From positions 1-40,776 of the forward strand of contig CAYRQP010000018.1 in the NCBI GenBank assembly GCA_964426545.1: a DNA stretch of 40,776 bases, written 5' to 3'. This DNA is from CAYRQP01 sp964426545 (GTDB lineage Bacteria > Fermentibacterota > Fermentibacteria > Fermentibacterales > JCC-6). The position numbers were made by a program, and so were the translations under genes. Each line of letters starts with the position of its first letter. The first letter of the stretch is position 1. This document shows, in pieces, positions 24,334 to 33,125 of the stretch. Below the pieces are notes generated by a model. It worked only from the letters and a program-made list of their open reading frames with translations, searched no databases and had not been told where the DNA came from.

Positions 24334-25534
24334 TCTCTGTTAGTGCTTTCATGAAGCGGGTGCTTGAAATTGTGCCGTAACTCCCGCCTTCGCAACTATC
24401 CTCATCGTATTTTTGAACACCGTCGGGATCCTGCTGCGGATCACAGATTATAAACGGTACAGGGTCATGCACATGAGTGCGCACCGCACACGGCGTTCCA
24501 TGGTCCGGGGTTAGTGCAATTGTAACCGGTTCATCCACTTTTGCCGTTTCCTCCATCACATATTTCACAATCCGTTTGTCCAGATATTCAATTGTCTCTA
24601 TTTTCAGGTCGATGTCACCTTCGTGACCCGCTTCGTCAGTCGCCTCCACATGCAGATACACAAGATCGTGGTCAGCTAGCGCATCCACAGCTGCTTCCGC
24701 CTTGCCTTCATAATTGGTGTCGTATAAACCCGTTGCTCCTTCTACTTCGATTACATCCATGCCTGCATATATTCCAAGTCCCTTGACAAGGTCGACTGCC
24801 GAAATGACAGCGCCTTTTACGCCATAAAGTTCCTGAAGCGTCTTCATTTTTGGACGGTGCCCCGGAGACCAGAACCAGATGGAATTGGCCGGATCTTTGC
24901 CGTTTGCAATCCTCTTCTGATTCACTTCGTGTTTTTTCAAAACAACCTGGGATTTTAGTATAAGCCCGTTCAGTGTTCCTGCCGTATTTGTTCCCCTGTC
25001 AGTATTTCCCTTTATGAGGACGCTCATGAAGGGTGTTCCCGGGACATCATGCGGCGGTGTGCAGGATATCTCATCACAACCGTTCTTCATCACAAATAGA
25101 TGACGGTAACTCACCCCCGGATGAAATAGCATGTTTCTTTTTCCGATGCTCCAGTTGAGTTCTTCTATCAACTGTGTCGATTCTTCTGTGCTGATATGCC
25201 CTGCAGAGTGATTCTTGATTTTCCCGTCTTTCACACATATCAGGTTGCAGCGCATCGCGAGGTCGGTGGGTTCGAGTTCGACCCCCATACTCGCAGCTTC
25301 GAGAACTCCCCTACCCTGGAAGACCTCCAGTGCATCATAGCCGAGGACAGCAAGGTTAGCAACAGCACTGCCCGGGTGCATGTCAGCAGGAACAGTAATA
25401 AACTTTCCGCATCTTCCCTTCGATGCAAGCAAGTCCATGTTAGGAGTGTCTGCAACCATGAGTGGTGTTTTACCGTCGAGTTCCGGCAGGGGCCGGTCGG
25501 ACATTCCGTCACCGAGGATAATTAAATATTTCAT
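24314..25534 (-). CDS. ApgM-type phosphoglycerate mutase, possible homoserine kinase analogue
   Basis: 406 residues of the archaeal-type cofactor-independent phosphoglycerate mutase family. First metal ligand D9 in ILGDGMSD, nucleophile S56 in HPGSAVANLAVLGYD, DEAGHEGD and TPDHGTP as later metal motifs. The start overlaps the thrC stop (ATGA). In several bacteria this family sits next to thrC where thrB is missing and has been proposed to act as homoserine kinase; the same is seen here. Phosphoglycerate mutase remains possible. The last residues RCQDT come from the inverted repeat, so the ancestral C-terminus was probably slightly different. Confidence 0.88.
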   Translation of the reverse strand: MKYLIILGDGMSDRPLPELDGKTPLMVADTPNMDLLASKGRCGKFITVPADMHPGSAVANLAVLGYDALEVFQGRGVLEAASMGVELEPTDLAMRCNLICVKDGKIKNHSAGHISTEESTQLIEELNWSIGKRNMLFHPGVSYRHLFVMKNGCDEISCTPPHDVPGTPFMSVLIKGNTDRGTNTAGTLNGLILKSQVVLKKHEVNQKRIANGKDPANSIWFWSPGHRPKMKTLQELYGVKGAVISAVDLVKGLGIYAGMDVIEVEGATGLYDTNYEGKAEAAVDALADHDLVYLHVEATDEAGHEGDIDLKIETIEYLDKRIVKYVMEETAKVDEPVTIALTPDHGTPCAVRTHVHDPVPFIICDPQQDPDGVQKYDEDSCEGGSYGTISSTRFMKALTEIRCQDT

Positions 25535-26898
25535 TTGAACTTAGCCGTCAGCCATGCTTTGAATTCATCGTATCCGAGTTCAAGATGTCCATACATCTCT
25601 TCTTTTTCTTCGAGTCCTTCGAGACTCGGCGGAAGTTCGGGGTCGAATGAGAGTATCTCACGGATTTTCTCGGGAAATTTCGCCGGGTGTGCTGTTTCCA
25701 GTGAAACACACACCTGGTCAGGAGGGGTGTCTGTGTTATTCAGATAATGCTGCAGCCCCGCCCAGCCGACTGAACCGTGGGGCTCTAGCAGAAGTTTGTG
25801 TTCGTTCCATGCGTCATATATCATCTGTTCGGTCTCTGCATCGTTAATGCTCACCGCATACATATCTTTCCGGATGGCATCCATGTCCGGCTTTTTGTGA
25901 ATCATTCCTTTTTCATCCATATTGCCACCGTAAAGTGCGACAAGTCGGGGGATATTGCTCGGATGCCCTACATTCATTGCACTTGAGATGCAGTTGCGGG
26001 AGGGAATAAGTTTTTCGTAGACACCTGTTTTCGCAAATTTAGGGTATTCATCGTTCTCATTGGTTGCCACGACGAACTTCTTCACTGGAAGTCCCATCTG
26101 TTTTGCTATAAGCCCGCCGCAAAGGTCACCGAAATTTCCGGACGGAACAGAAAACACTATGCTGTCATTCGGTTTTCCGGAACGCAGTCTCGCTAATGCG
26201 TAGAAATAGTACATAGTCTGCGGTATCAGCCTACCGATGTTTATGGAATTCGCAGAAGAGAGGTTCATGTAATCGAGGTCTGAATCACCAAATGCCTTCT
26301 TCACCAGAGCCTGGCAGTCGTCGAATTTTCCATCGAGTCCTAATATGGAAACATTTTTTCCGAGTGTGGTCATTTGCTTGCGCTGTCTTGCCGTAACTTC
26401 CTTCAGGGGAAACAGCACAACTACTTCGATGTTTTCCAGTCCGTAGAAAGCGTTTGCAATTGCACTTCCCGTATCTCCCGAAGTAGCTGTCAAAATAACG
26501 AGTTTCCCTGAGCGACGCTGCAGAAAATAGTGCATTAGCCGTCCCATCATCCTTGCTGCAAAATCCTTGAATGACGCTGTGGGGCCTTGGTCCAGTCTCA
26601 TTACATATTTTTTGTCATACACCTTTTCCAGCGGGATTTTATAGTCATAGGCATCTTTTACTATCCGCATCAGGTCTTCATCGGGGAGTTCACCACCAAG
26701 AAATTTTTTCCCAACGATAAAGGCGATTTTCCAATAAGGCATAGATGAAAAGGATAATATTTCATCTGTTGTAAAAGCGGGAATTTCGACAGGCATATAA
26801 AGCCCGCCGTCAGGTGCTATCCCCTTCAGCAGAGCCTGCTCGAAACTTACCTCTTCCGTCTTCAGGTTTGTCGATCTGTAAACGGTAGTACCTTTCAT
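25531..26898 (-). CDS. thrC: Threonine synthase
   Basis: 455 residues. PLP-dependent enzyme turning O-phosphohomoserine into threonine. Seen: N-terminal MKGTTVYRSTN, PLP Lys in GPTASFKDFAARM (about 104-116), TATSGDTGSAIANAF (138-152) and VPSGNFGDLCGG, all typical of the long thrC class. GGAGAGATA precedes the ATG. The aminotransferase ends 13 bp upstream, and the stop overlaps the ApgM-type start, so threonine synthesis and the predicted homoserine-phosphorylating step are coupled. Confidence 0.95.
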   Translation of the reverse strand: MKGTTVYRSTNLKTEEVSFEQALLKGIAPDGGLYMPVEIPAFTTDEILSFSSMPYWKIAFIVGKKFLGGELPDEDLMRIVKDAYDYKIPLEKVYDKKYVMRLDQGPTASFKDFAARMMGRLMHYFLQRRSGKLVILTATSGDTGSAIANAFYGLENIEVVVLFPLKEVTARQRKQMTTLGKNVSILGLDGKFDDCQALVKKAFGDSDLDYMNLSSANSINIGRLIPQTMYYFYALARLRSGKPNDSIVFSVPSGNFGDLCGGLIAKQMGLPVKKFVVATNENDEYPKFAKTGVYEKLIPSRNCISSAMNVGHPSNIPRLVALYGGNMDEKGMIHKKPDMDAIRKDMYAVSINDAETEQMIYDAWNEHKLLLEPHGSVGWAGLQHYLNNTDTPPDQVCVSLETAHPAKFPEKIREILSFDPELPPSLEGLEEKEEMYGHLELGYDEFKAWLTAKFK

Positions 26899-26911
26899 TA
26901 TCTCTCCGATT

Positions 26912-28144
26912 CTATTTATGCCCGGTCAAGCGATTCCGCACACATTCCGACAATCGCCCAACTGCGGTTTCTATTTCTTCTTTCGATGCAAAGGAGAAGT
27001 TTATCCTCATCATGTTCTTCGCCGGATTTTCACCGAAAAACACATTCCCAGGCACAAACGCTACCTTATACTTTATAGCATCAAGAAAAAGTTCAGCGGT
27101 ATCGATACCCTCAGGAAGAGTAACCCAAAGGAATAATCCCCCTTCCGGTTTCGTCCAGATTACACCTGTTTCCGGGGGGAAACATCTGTCCATAGTACAT
27201 AAAAACACATCTAGTTTTTCGCGGTAATAGTTTACGCACTTTTTAAGATGTTCTTCCATCCCCATCTCTGTCAGGAAAGCAGCACACATATCCTGGCTGT
27301 ACTTGGGTGTATTCAGAACATTTCCCTCTTTGATGTTTGTCATCTTCGCAATTACTTCGGGTGGCCCTATGTTGAACCCTACGCGAAGTCCGGGGCAAAA
27401 TAGTTTAGAGAAGGTATAAAGACCTATGACATTTCCCCCACCCTGTTTCTGGTCGAGTGAGAATATGGATGGAATAGTCTCACCATAATATCGCAGGTCG
27501 CGGTACGGACTATCCTCGACTATAGGGATATCCCATACATAGCTCAGTTCAAGAAGGGTAATGCGCTTTTCGAGACTCATTGTGATTCCGGTCGGATTCT
27601 GGAAATCGGGAACGACATAGATGAATTTCGGTTTTCTTCCCGCTTTATCCAGTTTTTCTATCTTCTTTCGAAAGCCATCGATATCAGAGCCGTCACCTTC
27701 GATATCAACCCCTTCTATTACCGGTCGCTGCATCTGAAATGCCACAATGGCACCTGCAAATGTAGGGCGGTCGAGTAGAACTGTATCTCCGGGATTTATG
27801 AACAGTCGCCCTGTAATATCGAGTCCGTGCTGTCCGGATGAAGTTACAAGTAGGTTTTCCGGCTTTATATGAATATCATCTCTGCAGAGAAACCCCAAAA
27901 TCCCATCTATCAGTTTCTGCTCGCCCTTGATTGCCGTGTACTGCATCACTCTTTCGAGGTTTTCGTCGAGCATTCGTTTCGATTCAAGACGCATTTCATG
28001 TTTCAGGAACATGTCGGGAGACGGAAGTCCTCCTGCTAGTGAGATTATCTCAGGGTCTTTCAGAAGGTCGAATAGTTTACCAATCGAATACCCGCCGTAA
28101 GCCAGCATGTTCTCTGAAAAGCGTGCTTCCCAGTCCGTTATCAT
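26912..28144 (-). CDS. PLP aminotransferase, LysN/2-aminoadipate-type
   Basis: 410 residues, class I fold. Seen: ISLAGGLPSPDMF, PDFQNPTGITMS, EDSPYRDLRY, PLP Lys in YTFSKLFCPGLRVGF, and C-terminal MRINFS. This is the LysN/MocR-like aminotransferase group with broad amino-acid specificity (2-aminoadipate, branched-chain or aromatic acids). ATG with GGAG seven bases ahead. It lies between an unknown gene (23-bp gap) and thrC (13-bp gap) in one operon. The exact amino acid cannot be read from sequence. Confidence 0.9.
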   Translation of the reverse strand: MITDWEARFSENMLAYGGYSIGKLFDLLKDPEIISLAGGLPSPDMFLKHEMRLESKRMLDENLERVMQYTAIKGEQKLIDGILGFLCRDDIHIKPENLLVTSSGQHGLDITGRLFINPGDTVLLDRPTFAGAIVAFQMQRPVIEGVDIEGDGSDIDGFRKKIEKLDKAGRKPKFIYVVPDFQNPTGITMSLEKRITLLELSYVWDIPIVEDSPYRDLRYYGETIPSIFSLDQKQGGGNVIGLYTFSKLFCPGLRVGFNIGPPEVIAKMTNIKEGNVLNTPKYSQDMCAAFLTEMGMEEHLKKCVNYYREKLDVFLCTMDRCFPPETGVIWTKPEGGLFLWVTLPEGIDTAELFLDAIKYKVAFVPGNVFFGENPAKNMMRINFSFASKEEIETAVGRLSECVRNRLTGHK

Positions 28145-28167
28145 AAGTTATCTCCGTTGTGTTTAGA

Positions 28168-29421
28168 TTAGCTTCTTGGCTGGCAACTCTCGGCAAAGAT
28201 AGAACGCATTCCGCGCTTCATCATCAGCCTTCCGTCCTTACTTGCACGGAGTGCCTTGTTGAAGATGACTTCACCGATATCTTCTGCCATCTCATCCCGC
28301 TCTTCTTCCGACACGAAGTATGTCGCCATTGTATCGAGTTCGTGGGCTGTGCCGTCACTCTCATACTTGAAGGTCATGTCGGTTCCGCTTTCGAGAACTG
28401 CGAACATATGGTCTGTCCAGTTGAAATTTGCCATACCAAGGTCAGGATTGATGTAAATGTGTGCGGCAAGACTTACACCTTTAATACCGCTTGCGTCCAG
28501 TTCCCGAGCACACTGTATGAAGTTGGTAGCAGTCGAACCGTTGCCTATGTTTATTTCATAGATTGGGGATGTGCCGTCTTCACGGATGTATTCGTTCATG
28601 ATGTTTAGGAGCATTCTGAACTGCATCGGGTTCTGGGTAGCAAGTAGCATCGAAACTTTGATATGCAGGTTCGGAATGTCTCTTCCATAGTAGCAGATGG
28701 CTACAATGGTGCTCCAACTTGGGTTGAGGTAGAAATCACCGCCGGTTGCAAGAGCTGTTCTTGTAACGCCATCGAGATATATAAGGTGATTATTGTTCGC
28801 CACTTCTATCCCACCAAAATTACCGAATACAGTTCCCTGGTTCTTTAGTGTAAGAGCACACACGCCGTCGGAGCAGTTATAGGTTTCAAACTTTTCTCCT
28901 GTTATTGACTCAAGTTCGTGAAATCTCTTAGTCGGCTGTGGTATACCTACGAGGTTCGTACTGCAGAACTTACTTGCCTTCATGATGTTTTCCGCCATTG
29001 TGAGGGTGGCGAGAAGATCACCGTTGTACACATAATTATCAGTCAGAGCGACTACTGAAATCATCTCCTGCGGTGCGAAACAGGGTTCGTTCGAACCTGC
29101 ACTTTCAGCAATACGCTTTATGGAATTATGCGTCACCTTTGCACCCTGAAACCCGGACACCTGGCTCGTGCCGGTGCCGAGGGAATCGTCATAGGTTATT
29201 CCGTTCGCCTTTTCCCAGTCGGCCACCTGCGGGAAGTCCTTTGCCCACTCTTCGGCTTCCTCTATCATTCGTCCAAAACCCTTGTCGGCAAGAATTTTCT
29301 TACGAGTCTCGAAATCTCGCATTTCATCTATAGTAGCAACTATCTTTTCAGCACCGCCATGATGGGCTTTAAGTGCATCCATCGCCTTTTTATCAGCATC
29401 GGTCAGAAGGGGATATTTCAT
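28168..29421 (-). CDS. Unrecognised 417-residue enzyme-like protein, first gene of the threonine operon
   Basis: I do not recognise the family. The start is ATG at 29421 (MKYPLLTDADK) with GGAGG eight bases ahead; the frame stays open upstream, but that stretch includes promoter-like sequence. It is soluble, with no signal peptide. The first 80 residues are helical and charged; the rest looks like a compact alpha/beta enzyme with conserved-looking stretches GTGTSQVSGFQG, SNEPCFAPQE, YNCSDGVCAL, NFGGIEVANNNH and INIGNGSTATNF. Four cysteines cluster in the middle (about 121-175). It precedes the aminotransferase by 23 bp, so a role in amino-acid metabolism is likely, but I assign none. Confidence 0.8.
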   Translation of the reverse strand: MKYPLLTDADKKAMDALKAHHGGAEKIVATIDEMRDFETRKKILADKGFGRMIEEAEEWAKDFPQVADWEKANGITYDDSLGTGTSQVSGFQGAKVTHNSIKRIAESAGSNEPCFAPQEMISVVALTDNYVYNGDLLATLTMAENIMKASKFCSTNLVGIPQPTKRFHELESITGEKFETYNCSDGVCALTLKNQGTVFGNFGGIEVANNNHLIYLDGVTRTALATGGDFYLNPSWSTIVAICYYGRDIPNLHIKVSMLLATQNPMQFRMLLNIMNEYIREDGTSPIYEINIGNGSTATNFIQCARELDASGIKGVSLAAHIYINPDLGMANFNWTDHMFAVLESGTDMTFKYESDGTAHELDTMATYFVSEEERDEMAEDIGEVIFNKALRASKDGRLMMKRGMRSIFAESCQPRS

Positions 29422-29482
29422 CTCTGTTTCCTCCGTTTTGCTCCGCCGGGAGCAGTTTGATAATTGATTGTGCCTACATCCA

Positions 29483-29511
29483 AAGATACAGGGAAAATGA
29501 CCTTCAGGCAA
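29483..29511 (-). promoter_or_regulatory. Possible promoter of the threonine operon
   Basis: Minus strand TTGCCT (29511-29506), 17 bases, TATCTT (29488-29483), about 60 bases before the ATG at 29421. Four of six matches in each box. Confidence 0.35.
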
Positions 29512-29529
29512 TAAATAATTATAATTAGG

Positions 29530-29557
29530 GACGGGGGGCAATTAATTGATGTCCGTC
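29530..29557. repeat. Imperfect palindrome in the divergent intergenic region
   Basis: GACGG (29530-29534) and CCGTC (29553-29557) flank a perfect CAATTAATTG core (29539-29548) with four-base spacers on each side. It lies between divergent operons and shares GGGACGG with the palindrome at 3933. Either a decayed member of the same repeat or an operator. Confidence 0.5.
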
Positions 29558-29590
29558 TGTTAATCTCGATTGAATATACAGGACCGTTAA

Positions 29591-30295
29591 ATGAATTCTG
29601 ATCAAAATAACCGAAAAGCCGTAGTTCTTCTAAGCGGAGGACTTGATTCTGCGACAGTCCTCGCAATCGCTACTGAAATGAACTTCGACATATACGCAAT
29701 ATCTTTCGATTACGGACAAAGAAACAAACATGAACTCAATGCAGCACGAAAACTGGCTAAATACGTACTCGAACATTTAATACTGAAGGTGGATCTACGC
29801 CCAATAGGCGGTTCCGCCCTGACGGCTGATATTAGTGTTCCTGTAAACAGACAGGAAAGCAAAATAGGAAAAGGTGTTCCTGTAACCTATGTACCCGCAA
29901 GAAATACGATATTTCTCTCTCTTGCCCTTGCATGGGCGGAGACCCTGGACGCAAAAGATATTTTCATCGGTGTGAATGCGGTCGATTGTAGCGGATATCC
30001 CGACTGCCGTCCCGAATTCATCGATGCGTTCGAAAACCTTGCCAATATAGCAACCCGAACAGGAGTCGAAGACGCAGATAGAATCTACATCAGGACTCCA
30101 TTACTCAGGATGAGTAAAAGAGAAATTATCCTGAAGGGTCTTGAACTGGGGGTGGATTATTCAATTACATCCACCTGTTACAGCCCCTTCGATAACGGTA
30201 ATGCCTGCGGAAAGTGTGATGCCTGTACTCTTCGATTGAAGGGTTTTTCAGAAGCGGGGATCCCCGACCCCGTTGTATACGGAGAGCATGTATGA
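29591..30295 (+). CDS. queC: 7-cyano-7-deazaguanine synthase
   Basis: 234 residues. ATP-dependent conversion of carboxydeazaguanine to preQ0 in queuosine synthesis. Seen: PP-loop LLSGGLDSATVLA (13-25), YVPARNTIFLSLALAWAE typical of QueC, and a C-terminal zinc site CYSPFDNGNACGKCDAC. AGGA lies eight bases ahead of the ATG. Its stop overlaps the queE start (ATGA). First gene of a four-gene precursor operon. I found no convincing preQ1 riboswitch upstream. Confidence 0.95.
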   Translation: MNSDQNNRKAVVLLSGGLDSATVLAIATEMNFDIYAISFDYGQRNKHELNAARKLAKYVLEHLILKVDLRPIGGSALTADISVPVNRQESKIGKGVPVTYVPARNTIFLSLALAWAETLDAKDIFIGVNAVDCSGYPDCRPEFIDAFENLANIATRTGVEDADRIYIRTPLLRMSKREIILKGLELGVDYSITSTCYSPFDNGNACGKCDACTLRLKGFSEAGIPDPVVYGEHV

Positions 30296-30894
30296 GTTAC
30301 CGCGTAAAGGAGATGGTGCTTACAATTCAGGGAGAAGGTGCCAACACCGGCCGGGTTGTAGTTCTCTGCCGTTTCGAGGACTGCAACCTCGACTGTTCAT
30401 TCTGCGATGAAAGCAATTTCACGGGAATAGACGGCTCCAGCGGGGGTGGATTCGACACATCCCGGGAACTTGCGGAAACCATACTCTCATATTGGCCGCA
30501 AAAGACACCTGCACCGATGGTCCTGCTTACGGGCGGAGAACCCCTGCTTCAGGTGGATAGCAAACTGATCGACGCTCTTCACAAAAAGGGCTTCTATATC
30601 GCTCTCGAAACCAACGGTACGAGAACACCGCCTGATGGACTCGACTGGATCTGCGTCAGCCCTAAGCCGGGAAGTAAGATTGCTGTAACATCCGCAGATG
30701 AACTGAAACTAGTCTATCCGCAACCGGGGCTCGACCCTTCGGTATATTTGGGTCTGGGGTTCAGGCACTTTTTTCTTCAGCCGCTGAATTCAGATGATTA
30801 TGAAGATAACCTAAGAGTAACACTCGACTACTGCCTGAAACACCCGCAGTGGAGAATAAGCCTGCAGATACACAAATACATGAATATCCCCTGA
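30292..30894 (+). CDS. queE: 7-carboxy-7-deazaguanine synthase (radical SAM)
   Basis: 200 residues. Radical SAM ring contraction of 6-carboxytetrahydropterin. Seen: substrate/start signature TIQGEGANTGR, cluster motif CNLDCSFCD (C-x3-C-x2-C), GGEPLL and the C-terminal LQIHKYMNIP typical of QueE. Starts within the queC stop; queD begins 11 bp after. Confidence 0.94.
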   Translation: MSYRVKEMVLTIQGEGANTGRVVVLCRFEDCNLDCSFCDESNFTGIDGSSGGGFDTSRELAETILSYWPQKTPAPMVLLTGGEPLLQVDSKLIDALHKKGFYIALETNGTRTPPDGLDWICVSPKPGSKIAVTSADELKLVYPQPGLDPSVYLGLGFRHFFLQPLNSDDYEDNLRVTLDYCLKHPQWRISLQIHKYMNIP

Positions 30895-30905
30895 GAGGAT
30901 AAAAT

Positions 30906-31271
30906 ATGGAAATAACCAAGGAGTTCAGATTCGATTCCGCCCACTTCCTCCCCAATCTTCCCGAAGGGCATAAGTGCGGACAGCTTCACGGGCACACATT
31001 CACCGTGGTGCTGCATTTCAGGGGGCCAGTTCCGGAAGAAACGGGGTGGCTCAGGGATTTTGGAGAAATCAATGAATTCTTCAAACCTATTCTCGATGAA
31101 CTCGACCACAGATGCCTGAATGAAATAGAAGGACTCTTCAATCCTACGAGCGAAAACATCTCGATGTGGATATGGAACAAAGCCAAACCGGTTTTCCCCG
31201 ACATCTTTCAAGTCACGGTAAAAGAGACCCCTTCTTCGTCCGCATCATACAGGGGAACTGATAATGGATGA
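30906..31271 (+). CDS. queD: 6-carboxy-5,6,7,8-tetrahydropterin synthase
   Basis: 121 residues, T-fold enzyme. Zinc and catalytic residues are visible in FDSAHFLP and CGQLHGHTF (C-x3-HGH), with ELDHRCLNEI and the closing VKETPSSSASY. It makes carboxytetrahydropterin from dihydroneopterin triphosphate, the product of the FolE2 encoded next. GAGAGGATAAAAT precedes the ATG. Its end overlaps folE2 by eight bases. Confidence 0.94.
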   Translation: MEITKEFRFDSAHFLPNLPEGHKCGQLHGHTFTVVLHFRGPVPEETGWLRDFGEINEFFKPILDELDHRCLNEIEGLFNPTSENISMWIWNKAKPVFPDIFQVTVKETPSSSASYRGTDNG

Positions 31272-32043
31272 TATTCAGAACTCACCCGACACCAGAGGTA
31301 TACCTATCGACTGCGTCGGTGTAACTGACCTGCTCCATCCCATTGTCGTACTCGACAGGGACAATGAAAAACAGAATACGGTCGGCACATTCTCGATGTC
31401 AGTCAATCTCCCACATCATTTCAAGGGTACACACATGAGCCGTTTCGTCGAAGTTCTGAATAACCACGACAGTGTATTCACGGGAAAGATGATGCCCTTA
31501 ATGCTGAACAGTTTACTGAGTACTTTCGATGCTGAAAGTGCATCTATTGAAGTTACATTCCCTTACTTTATCAAGAAACACGCCCCTGTATCCGATGCCC
31601 TGGGCATGATGGATTATGAATGCACATTCAAAGCGGAGATTACTCCAAAGGAATATGATTTTGTCCTGACCGCAGCAATCCCTGTAACTAGTCTCTGTCC
31701 CTGCAGCAGGGAAATAAGCGACAACGGTGCACACAACCAGCGCGGGACAATAACTGTAAGTGTCCGGTTTACGAATCAGGGCGAAATAGTCTGGATTGAG
31801 GAGCTGGTGGAAATTGCAGAATCTTCTGCATCCGCTCCTGTGTATGCAGTAATCAAGCGCCCGGACGAAAAGCACCTTACCGAACAGGCTTATGATAATC
31901 CCGTATTCGTCGAAGACATGGTCCGGAATGTCACGCAAAGATTAAAGAGGGACAATAGAATCAGCTGGTTCAGGGTAGAGGCCTGCAATCAGGAAAGCAT
32001 CCACAACCACTCCGCATTCGCATCCATCGAATGGCACAGATGA
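31264..32043 (+). CDS. folE2: GTP cyclohydrolase I type 2 (FolE2)
   Basis: 259 residues of the COG1469 family, the metal-flexible alternative to FolE. Seen: the presumed active-site Cys region VTSLCPCSREISDNGAHNQ and RVEACNQESIHNH at the end. It turns GTP into dihydroneopterin triphosphate for queuosine and possibly folate. Overlap with queD shows dedication to this pathway. The last base of its stop is the first base of an inverted repeat. Confidence 0.94.
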   Translation: MDDIQNSPDTRGIPIDCVGVTDLLHPIVVLDRDNEKQNTVGTFSMSVNLPHHFKGTHMSRFVEVLNNHDSVFTGKMMPLMLNSLLSTFDAESASIEVTFPYFIKKHAPVSDALGMMDYECTFKAEITPKEYDFVLTAAIPVTSLCPCSREISDNGAHNQRGTITVSVRFTNQGEIVWIEELVEIAESSASAPVYAVIKRPDEKHLTEQAYDNPVFVEDMVRNVTQRLKRDNRISWFRVEACNQESIHNHSAFASIEWHR

Positions 32044-32126
32044 AAGGTGCCAGGCACTTTTTCAGGGCATATTTTTCGCATAAGCCACGCTATACAGTGC
32101 ATCCAAAAAAAGTGCCTGGCACCTTT
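32043..32126. repeat. REP-like inverted repeat with 20-base arms after folE2
   Basis: Arms 32043-32062 and 32107-32126 are exact complements around a 44-base loop; the arm reads AAAGGTGCCAGGCACTTTTT. In RNA it may form a hairpin ending in T-rich sequence on either strand and so help terminate folE2. Its core matches the element at 24260. Confidence 0.85.
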
Positions 32127-32170
32127 TCCTCTCGTGTGCTTACATGGCAACAATATCTCTCCGTACTAAC

Positions 32171-32199
32171 TTGACAACACCTACTATAATTATTAGTAT
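32171..32199 (+). promoter_or_regulatory. Strong sigma-70-like promoter of the HipA-type toxin-antitoxin pair
   Basis: TTGACA (32171-32176), exactly 17 bases, TAGTAT (32194-32199). An imperfect inverted repeat, ACTATAATTATTAGT (32183-32197), overlaps the -10 box and could be the operator bound by the HTH antitoxin. Confidence 0.65.
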
Positions 32200-32219
32200 T
32201 GCTGTGAATGGAGAAAAGA

Positions 32220-33125
32220 ATGAAATGTTATTATTGCGGTAAAGAAGCAAATACTGAAAATGGCGATGTAATTCACTACGGGCTTCATGCAGAGTGTTTT
32301 ATGAAATGGTTTAATCTTGAATCACTTCTTGAATTCGATGATGTAATCAGAACCGGCACAGATCTAAACGGAAATGAAGGTTCCGATGATAGTATTATCT
32401 CAAGTTTCTTCATTGGGAAATTCAAGAAGTATTCCGCTTCTTTGGGAGAGAAACGGTACTTGCTGAAGGTACAGGAAAAGGAATATCCGGAACTTCCGTC
32501 TATTGAATATCTCTGCTATCAGATTGCGTCTATACTTGGAATCCGTACGCCGGATTATTACTTATTGTCTTTCCACGGGCTGAATACATTTGCAGTAGAA
32601 AACTTCATTCAAAGGGGCAGTATGGAAACACTGCATCACATCTACCACTTTCTGAATGGAAGTTCATTCGACTGCGTATCTCTGCTTGAGATAATCAAGA
32701 CAAGAACCGGCAGCATAATCGAAATGGAGCGTCTTGTCGATATATGTCTCTTCGATTCTCTTATCGGCAACCATGACCGGCACGGAAGGAACCTCGGGTT
32801 AATCGAGAGGGCAGGCAAATTCAGACTTGCCCCTCTATATGACAATCCATCCTACATAGGTATCGAAGACGGGTTTCTGCTTCGGGCAAATCACAGCCCA
32901 CGGGGGAAAATAGCCACCACAGATTCAAATGAACCGGAAATGATTGATTATTTAGAAGAGTTTACACGGCTTGGTTATGGAGATGCTGTAGCAAACTTTC
33001 GCAAAAAACTGATGACTGTCGACATAATGAAACTTACAGGCTGGAAGCACCTCTCAAATGAACGGGCAAACTCCCTGAGGAAGCTAATTGTCAAAAGAGA
33101 AAAACAGGTGATTAATTATGACTGA
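32220..33125 (+). CDS. HipA/HipT-type serine/threonine kinase toxin
   Basis: 301 residues from ATG at 32220 (GGAG six bases ahead); the ATG at 32208 lies at the expected transcription start and is rejected. Residues 1-30 have a small zinc-type motif, C3-x2-C6 and H23-x2-C26. The kinase has Lys83 in YLLKVQ, substrate-loop YPELPSIEYL, catalytic IGNHDRHGRNLG (182-193, D186) and metal-binding APLYDNPSY (204-212). By family these kinases phosphorylate aminoacyl-tRNA synthetases (GltX for HipA, TrpS for HipT). The N1 subdomain of full HipA is absent here and is encoded by the next gene, which overlaps by eight bases. Target unknown. Confidence 0.88.
   Translation: MKCYYCGKEANTENGDVIHYGLHAECFMKWFNLESLLEFDDVIRTGTDLNGNEGSDDSIISSFFIGKFKKYSASLGEKRYLLKVQEKEYPELPSIEYLCYQIASILGIRTPDYYLLSFHGLNTFAVENFIQRGSMETLHHIYHFLNGSSFDCVSLLEIIKTRTGSIIEMERLVDICLFDSLIGNHDRHGRNLGLIERAGKFRLAPLYDNPSYIGIEDGFLLRANHSPRGKIATTDSNEPEMIDYLEEFTRLGYGDAVANFRKKLMTVDIMKLTGWKHLSNERANSLRKLIVKREKQVINYD

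Noticed and set aside
29422..29590. preQ1 riboswitch ahead of queC
   Set aside because: I could not find the short C-rich hairpin and A-rich tail of the known classes; the symmetric element there is a CAATTAATTG palindrome.
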